Assembly (NCBI RefSeq): GCF_000261685.1
Contig: NZ_AJQE01000187.1
Location: 1 to 43,091, forward strand
Direction of reading: 5' to 3'
From: Bradyrhizobium genomosp. I (2014)
GTDB lineage: Bacteria; Pseudomonadota; Alphaproteobacteria; Rhizobiales; Xanthobacteraceae
DNA: 43,091 nt
Shown here: positions 37,972 through 43,091 of the stretch, one piece after another
Numbering within the stretch: the stretch's first letter is position 1
How the letters are laid out: each line of letters begins with the position of its first letter
The notes under the pieces: generated by a model
The model's database searches: none
The model's input: the letters and a program-made list of their open reading frames with translations, nothing else
What the model was told of the DNA's origin: nothing
Translations under genes and position numbers: made by a program

Positions 37972-40900
37972 TTAGACCGTCTTCTTTTTCGCGCGGTTGC
38001 CGCTGGTCTTTGAGCGCCCAACGGGGGCTTTCTTGATGCGCTTGCCTCCAGTATTTGCTCCCTTCTTAGCCGCCGTATTGCTTGCCGCTTTAGAGATTCC
38101 TTTTTTCGAGCGGCTCGCAGGAGCCCTCGACTTTGCATTCTTCGCAGCCTTAGTGCGGCGCTTTGCGGAAGCGACTGAATTTGCGCGACTTGTCTTGGGC
38201 GGCCTCGCTACTTTAACCGTCTTCTTATTGCGCTTGGCAACCTTCTCGCGCGATACATCGAGCACGTAAACGTCAATCCTGCCGGCAAGCTCCGCGGGCA
38301 TCCTTCTGATAATTTCCTCACGCAGCATGGCGGGCGAGATTATCGAAGGATCTTTCCGGCCGGCGATTTTTTCATCGGCGCCGAACCACAGCACCAAGTA
38401 TACCCCCTGATTGGCAGCGCCCGGATATATTGTGTAACGTCCTGCGAGTTGAACCGAAGCGGCGGTGTAGATTTCAGGATTCCACTGCCCCTTGAGTTCG
38501 GTCACCAGAACTACTGGGGATTTATCGATCACGGCCGAAGCTGTAAAATCACAGCGCTTCTGGTTGGCCATCTGATGCTCGACAACGACGCCAAGGTTTA
38601 GCGCGCGGAAAAGATCCTGAAGCCGGTCGACGATTCGGTCTCGCGCTTTATTTTCGCTGACGCGCTTGTCGCCCGAATAAAACACCTCGACAGGATCTGT
38701 GGCGTCCCCCTTCAGCCGACGCTGAAATTCATCCAGAAGCTCGATCAGCAGTGCGCGCATGTCCTCTACCGACGCAATCTTGCTGTCGTCTAGAAGTCGG
38801 GAGGTATCGGTTGGCGTTGGGGCGCGAAAATCGGACAACGCTTGTTGCCTGACCGCTTCTGCGCGTTGGCTTTTAATTGAGTTCCAGAAGTCAGAAAATC
38901 CGGAATCCGACAATATTCGATCAAACACCGGGATGGAGTTTGAAGGGTCGTCTCTTCCAATCGTGAAAACGATGTCCGTCAGGAATCTGTAAGCGGTTTC
39001 TTCTGGAGGGTCGCCAGTGCCCCAACTATTTGGCAAGGGCACCCTCGGCCACGACGAAACGAATGCGTCGAGAACACAATAAACCTGTTCCGCGTTGAGC
39101 TGCGGCCATCCCTGGGAATCATACCGAGTAAGTCTGCCCGAATAGTGCTCGATCTCAAGTATTGCTTTTGGATCGGCGCTGAACTCGGTCCATCTTGCAT
39201 CGGAGGTTGGTAGTATGAAAAAGAAATGGCGCAGAAGCCAAAATTTCCGGCGGGCCACACCACCGTCGGATGGGTCTATAGGGTCGTGGCAGCGCATCTC
39301 AATCAGAGAGTTGAGCTCAGCTCTATCGCCGTGAGCTGCGGCGATGCCGAACAGCGCTTCCCGCGCATGCCACGGCATGGCCGGATAGCGTGTGAGCCAA
39401 TCCACAGCGAGCGCGCCTTTCACACTCGCGAAGGTCTCACCGTGATCGAGCATGTGCACTTGAGCGAAGGCGTCTCCTGTGCGCGCCAGTTGAGGTTCGA
39501 CAAGACGAGTTAGAAACGCGATCTTGTCGGCGTCGGATGTGAAGATCAGGTTGTCAATGCTTCCTTCGAAGCGTTCGGCTTCGCCTTCCTGGTATGCTGC
39601 CCCTCCGATGCCACCGGCTTTGACGGCACGAAGCATATCGAGGGACATGTCTGCTAGCGTTCCGGTCTTACGGAACTTCGCAAGGCAGGCTGCTTCGAGT
39701 ACCATTAAAGCATTGGACGAGCCTTGCTCTGATATCACTTCGACCGAGGGAATCTGGGGAGCGATAAAGCTGAAGCAGTTGAGCAGGGCGGTTTCGACGA
39801 TCTGTCCGTCACTAATTTCCAGATCATCCTCGTCTGCACCATGGAGGTAACGTTGGGCTAAAGAGATCAGCCAGCCCCAATGTTGTCCCGCTTCGATCAG
39901 AGTTCGGTTTGCCGCAAAGTGTGCTCTAAGATTCGCTTTCCGCTCGGCTTCGACACGTTTGTAATGCCTGCGCGAGTGTCCAAATTTTACATGGTCCCTT
40001 CGCATGACCTCGCGACTAGCCCGATTGGTCTTGGTCCAGATGCGTAACAGGTCCGGCGACGAGCGTGCCTGAGCTCTCATTCTGGCTCTGGTTGGATTTG
40101 GACCTCTTGCTGAACTCTCGTAAGGGCTGTGGGAGACGATCAGATGCCGCCAGAGCACATGATTTCCAACAGCAAACGCATGGTCAACGAGCGCATCATA
40201 ATCGCCTTCGCGAAAGCTCAATCCGGAGTGGGTTGAGCTCATGAAGAAATTGACACGCGTGTCGCGGATTTGCTCCGGATCGGACAATCCACCCATCATT
40301 GAGGCCTGGATTGCTCGGCGAAGACCAGCGTTCTGTGACATCGCCTCGACAGACCTGCTCTGGTCAGCGTTCTTATGGTTTTCAAACACAAGAGGTTCAG
40401 TCCACTGTCTGATTTGACGTGGATCATAGGGGCCGACCATAAGCTCGAAATAGCGGTCGAGGAGATGCCCTGCAATCTTGCTAATTCCCCTGCGGCAAGT
40501 GCAACGATGGGGTTTTATCTTTCCGCAAGTACAGGCGAGACTGTTTGTGATCCTATCAAGAAGGTATCGCGTGTCATCGAGGCTGAACGTCGATATGACC
40601 CGACGGATAAAGTACCTCGACCCCAACCTGCGCTCACGCAGTCGGCTTTCGGGATAAAGCGTCGCAAGCGCCTGGGTGAACGCGAGGGCATGAGATCGTC
40701 CTATGCGCGATATCCCCTCGTTCAAGAGTATTTGCGACGCAACATCGAGTGAATCGCGTGTACCCTGCCTGACCAATGTAATGAAGTCGCTGGGCAGGCC
40801 ATTCTTCGAGGTCGCTGCGATGTTTTGATAGGCCTGGTCTCGGTCATGCTCTCCGGCCTGAGGGTCTAAGAGTATGGTTCGAAACTCCGGCTCAAGGCCT

Positions 40901-42213
40901 CGCCCTGCTTCTGTGTCGTAAAGGAGTTCCAGCATCAAGCCGCGCAAATGCGTCGTGGTATTGGTTCCGGAAAGCAGAGGGCGGACATGCGCAATCATAT
41001 CCGCGGTAAAGAAACCCGCGACATTGAACTTCCTCCACGAATCCATGCGCCGGAAAAATGGATCATTTTCAGCTAGCGCCCTTAGTCCGCTAAGAAGAGA
41101 CGGCTTGACCGATGGATCGAGCTGCGATGCATCGCCGTTTGCAAACACTGCATAAGGATCAAGCTTGATAATTGTCAGCTGTGTATCGCGATTTCCGAGC
41201 GAGGCCATCCACCCCAAAAGGCCCCGCAGTTCGTTCCGTACTGTTGAATTCGGAGCAACAACCGCAAGGCAACGCCGTAAAGAGAAGGTATTAGAAGGGT
41301 CTTCGATGCGCTTGACCAGGTAGTCGGCCGCACAATATTCCGCGACGATGCGATGGACGGGATCATGGCGGTTGATGGTATCAGTCGGTTTAAAGAGCCG
41401 TGAGTTAAGAGCAAAGTCGGCGATTGCCGGATCTGACGCTATGCTACGAAGATACGGATAGGCATCATCCTCAATTTCTTCGTTGGCTGAAATGCCTAAA
41501 GTGCCTGAAAGAAGCAGTTTGGCGAAAATTTCGCTGGCCACGGCAACAATAGCGTCAATCTCCGGGCGAGCGGTCGCACCTGGAGCATCTCTCCGTTCGC
41601 TCGCAAGCCTGCGTACCGCATCGGCGTAAATCTGTTTCTTTGACGAGAATCGTCGGCCACCCTGCACGTAAGCGTCGGCAAGTAGCTTGAGAAACTGTGG
41701 ATTGCCCAGGATGGGCGAGAGCTCGAAACGGGTCGCCTCGGTCCGGAACGCCTCGAAATCCTCCAGAGGCAGGCGGTCTGCGAACAACTGACGCTGTTCA
41801 TCGTCATCGAATGGTTCGAGACGCAAAATGGTTGGCTTGACGCCAAAGCAATCGCGAACCGCAGCCGTGCGCGCCTCATCCCAAACGTATGAACGGCTTG
41901 CAAGAATGACAGTTGTAGCCGTGGATGCGCGCGCCTTCACAATGATTTCGTTGATTTTCTCCTCGCCGATGCGCGCCACTTCGTCGAGCGCATCGATCAC
42001 GAGCACATTTTCCGGGGCGGGGTCTTCATGGACGAACTGAGCTGCACGGCGAAGGGGCACTCCATAACTCTTGCTAAAAAAATCGAGCAAGTCGGACTTT
42101 CCAGCGCCAGGCTCGGCAAGAACGACAAATATACCGCTCTGTCCGACGAGCTCGCTGTCCATCAAGAGCTTATCGCCACGGTGCAGCTTTCTTTGGATGT
42201 ACAATTTCGGCAT
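37972..42213 (-). CDS. NACHT/STAND-like NTPase with C-terminal PD-(D/E)XK nuclease-like domain and basic tail: candidate defence protein
   Basis: A 1413-residue protein. The NTPase is at the very N-terminus: Walker A EPGAGKS (34-40), Walker B with VLVIDALDE (70-78), sensor ILASRS (103-108), and a STAND-type motif HDPVHRIVAEYCAADYLV near 282-299. About 800 residues of helical repeat-like sequence follow, with the cysteine knuckle C561xC563-x7-C571xC573. Residues 1180-1320 resemble a PD-(D/E)XK nuclease: E1187, D1222 (KRCDF), E1239 and K1241 (TELKGQW), with Q1255 and Y1260 (QLAGRY). The last 90 residues are lysine/alanine/serine-rich, like histone H1. ATG at 42213 is preceded by TTG and no ribosome site. 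The gene is AT-richer than its neighbours, suggesting transfer. It has no operon partners. Function is inferred; it could also act in DNA repair or plasmid exclusion. Confidence 0.85.
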   Translation of the reverse strand: MPKLYIQRKLHRGDKLLMDSELVGQSGIFVVLAEPGAGKSDLLDFFSKSYGVPLRRAAQFVHEDPAPENVLVIDALDEVARIGEEKINEIIVKARASTATTVILASRSYVWDEARTAAVRDCFGVKPTILRLEPFDDDEQRQLFADRLPLEDFEAFRTEATRFELSPILGNPQFLKLLADAYVQGGRRFSSKKQIYADAVRRLASERRDAPGATARPEIDAIVAVASEIFAKLLLSGTLGISANEEIEDDAYPYLRSIASDPAIADFALNSRLFKPTDTINRHDPVHRIVAEYCAADYLVKRIEDPSNTFSLRRCLAVVAPNSTVRNELRGLLGWMASLGNRDTQLTIIKLDPYAVFANGDASQLDPSVKPSLLSGLRALAENDPFFRRMDSWRKFNVAGFFTADMIAHVRPLLSGTNTTTHLRGLMLELLYDTEAGRGLEPEFRTILLDPQAGEHDRDQAYQNIAATSKNGLPSDFITLVRQGTRDSLDVASQILLNEGISRIGRSHALAFTQALATLYPESRLRERRLGSRYFIRRVISTFSLDDTRYLLDRITNSLACTCGKIKPHRCTCRRGISKIAGHLLDRYFELMVGPYDPRQIRQWTEPLVFENHKNADQSRSVEAMSQNAGLRRAIQASMMGGLSDPEQIRDTRVNFFMSSTHSGLSFREGDYDALVDHAFAVGNHVLWRHLIVSHSPYESSARGPNPTRARMRAQARSSPDLLRIWTKTNRASREVMRRDHVKFGHSRRHYKRVEAERKANLRAHFAANRTLIEAGQHWGWLISLAQRYLHGADEDDLEISDGQIVETALLNCFSFIAPQIPSVEVISEQGSSNALMVLEAACLAKFRKTGTLADMSLDMLRAVKAGGIGGAAYQEGEAERFEGSIDNLIFTSDADKIAFLTRLVEPQLARTGDAFAQVHMLDHGETFASVKGALAVDWLTRYPAMPWHAREALFGIAAAHGDRAELNSLIEMRCHDPIDPSDGGVARRKFWLLRHFFFILPTSDARWTEFSADPKAILEIEHYSGRLTRYDSQGWPQLNAEQVYCVLDAFVSSWPRVPLPNSWGTGDPPEETAYRFLTDIVFTIGRDDPSNSIPVFDRILSDSGFSDFWNSIKSQRAEAVRQQALSDFRAPTPTDTSRLLDDSKIASVEDMRALLIELLDEFQRRLKGDATDPVEVFYSGDKRVSENKARDRIVDRLQDLFRALNLGVVVEHQMANQKRCDFTASAVIDKSPVVLVTELKGQWNPEIYTAASVQLAGRYTIYPGAANQGVYLVLWFGADEKIAGRKDPSIISPAMLREEIIRRMPAELAGRIDVYVLDVSREKVAKRNKKTVKVARPPKTSRANSVASAKRRTKAAKNAKSRAPASRSKKGISKAASNTAAKKGANTGGKRIKKAPVGRSKTSGNRAKKKTV

Positions 42214-42606
42214 CAAGAAACTATAAGAAAGTTAGTGGTAGCCAGCCAGAAATTATGCTCGCTTGACGCGATTGCCTTGTTGACAACACGCGGGGATGTA
42301 CAACGGACTTATCCTTGACCGACGAAGCGAGTGCATGGCCGCCAAAGTCTTCGGCTGGTTCGCCTTCGAAGATGCCCTAACGTTCTGATTTTTCGACCTA
42401 ATATAGTTCGCGCTGCTGAGCGCGAGGTCAGGCGGCTGATCGCGCGTCGCGGCGCGCGTGGCTTGATTCGCCGATGATCGGGAGTGTAGATCCGGGCGGC
42501 GAATGTGGGGCGCGATCTCTAGATGGAGCGGGTGTGGCTGCATATGATAGCGCAGTCGCTTTTCTTTGGATCGTGCTTACCTGCCGATCAACGCCTTCGC
42601 CCCCGC
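42214..42606. other. Gene-free gap upstream of the large NTPase gene
   Basis: This 393-base gap has no convincing gene. The part next to the NTPase gene (about 42214-42420) is AT-rich like it, with TGTTGACAACA (about 42280-42290) as a short near-palindrome; the rest returns to the GC-rich background. The change near 42420 may mark the right edge of the transferred segment. No direct repeats bounding an insertion were found by eye. Confidence 0.45.
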
Positions 42607-43091
42607 TCACACCGCCTCGAGCTGATCCGTCGCGCGCTTCTTCTTCGCCTTCGATTGGCCGAGCAGGGTGCCTGCCGTGAGCGCGGCCGTATCGGCGACA
42701 CCCGGGTCGCGCGAGATCATGGCGGCGACGATGGCGCCGTCGATCAACAGTCCAAGTTGATGCGCCAGCACCGAGGGCTCGCTCGAGCCGAGCTCGCTGG
42801 CGAGCTTCTCGATGTGGCCGAGCACGATCTTCTTGTGCTTCAGCGCGATGTTGCGAAACTGCTTGGCGTCCTTGTCGTGCTCGCCGACCGCATTGATGAA
42901 AGGGCAGCCGTAGAAGCGCTCCTCGGCAAACCAGCTCTTCAGCGCGGGAAAGATGCGCGTGAGCTTCGCCTGCGCATCGCCGCCGCCTTGCTCCATGGCG
43001 CCGATGAACCATTCGCGCCACTGCTTGCCCTCGCTCTCCAGCACGGCGTTGACGAGGTTGGTCTTGGAGCCGAACAATTTGTAGAGCGTCG
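42607..43091 (-). CDS. TetR/AcrR-family regulator, N-terminus cut by the window edge
   Basis: The visible 161 residues begin LYKLFGSKTNLVNAVLESEG, the end of a TetR helix-turn-helix (TLYKLFGSKxxL), so the DNA-binding start lies outside. The remainder is the ligand-binding domain with RFYGCPFINAVGEHDKDA and a helix-rich end (HQLGLLIDGAIVAAMISRD). This cysteine-proline-phenylalanine region is typical of AcrR proteins near membrane or redox functions. It is in the same orientation as the NTPase gene but separated by 393 bases and unlike it in composition. The ligand is unknown. Confidence 0.92.
   Translation of the reverse strand, partial: TLYKLFGSKTNLVNAVLESEGKQWREWFIGAMEQGGGDAQAKLTRIFPALKSWFAEERFYGCPFINAVGEHDKDAKQFRNIALKHKKIVLGHIEKLASELGSSEPSVLAHQLGLLIDGAIVAAMISRDPGVADTAALTAGTLLGQSKAKKKRATDQLEAV

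Noticed and set aside
42280..42290. TGTTGACAACA as an integration site of the NTPase island
   Set aside because: No second copy was found at the other edge near 37849-37971, so an attachment site cannot be supported.

Overview
The window looks like chromosomal DNA of a Bradyrhizobium-type alphaproteobacterium (Rhizobiales). The evidence is high GC with strong GC3, a RecA with the alphaproteobacterial N-terminal extension, GAAC-N7-GAAC SOS boxes, the neighbourhood recA / gcvT-gcvH-gcvP / alaS / icd / trmJ, and several intergenic palindromes that I recognise as frequent in Bradyrhizobium genomes. This assignment is by recognition; no search was run.

Layout. (i) 1-2229: the 3' part of a GMC oxidoreductase, then about 0.9 kb with no convincing gene, filled by repeat-like DNA. 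(ii) 2230-6330: two small membrane/hypothetical genes divergent from an MmyB-like XRE regulator, a FrnE/DsbA-like protein and a BioF2-type acetyltransferase. (iii) 5839-14908: a reactive-sulfur island. A BigR/SqrR-type ArsR repressor (cysteines 32 and 98, 66 residues apart) sits at a near-perfect 36-bp palindrome that covers two overlapping divergent promoters. One side carries sulfide:quinone oxidoreductase, thioredoxin 2, a DUF2892 protein, a stand-alone CcoG and a membrane protein. The other side carries the repressor, then an RND adaptor and pump and an AhpD-like protein. (iv) 14986-24495: small accessory genes, including Ada-like regulator, PaaI thioesterases, a PQQ dehydrogenase, PilZ, DUF6894, DUF2798, lipoproteins and two DPWGG-motif secreted proteins, one of them frameshifted. 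(v) 24599-37848: housekeeping genes: recA with SOS boxes; the glycine cleavage operon behind a tandem glycine riboswitch; alaS; a cyclic-nucleotide-gated potassium channel; icd; and a TrmJ methyltransferase fused to a DUF559 nuclease-fold domain. (vi) 37972-42213: a visibly AT-richer 1413-residue protein, then a TetR regulator cut by the window end.

The strongest candidate for an undescribed system is the 1413-residue protein. It has an N-terminal NACHT/STAND-like NTPase, a long helical middle with a CxC-x7-CxC cysteine knuckle, a C-terminal PD-(D/E)XK nuclease-like domain (D1222, E1239, K1241, and a Q/Y pair at 1255/1260) and a histone-H1-like basic tail of about 90 residues. Its base composition and single-gene insertion between core genes suggest transfer, and the architecture suggests a one-protein anti-phage or nucleic-acid defence device with the effector at the C-terminus, the reverse of typical Avs proteins. 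The second is the sulfur island, where a persulfide-type repressor appears to link sulfide oxidation to an RND efflux pump and a CcoG copper/iron-sulfur protein.
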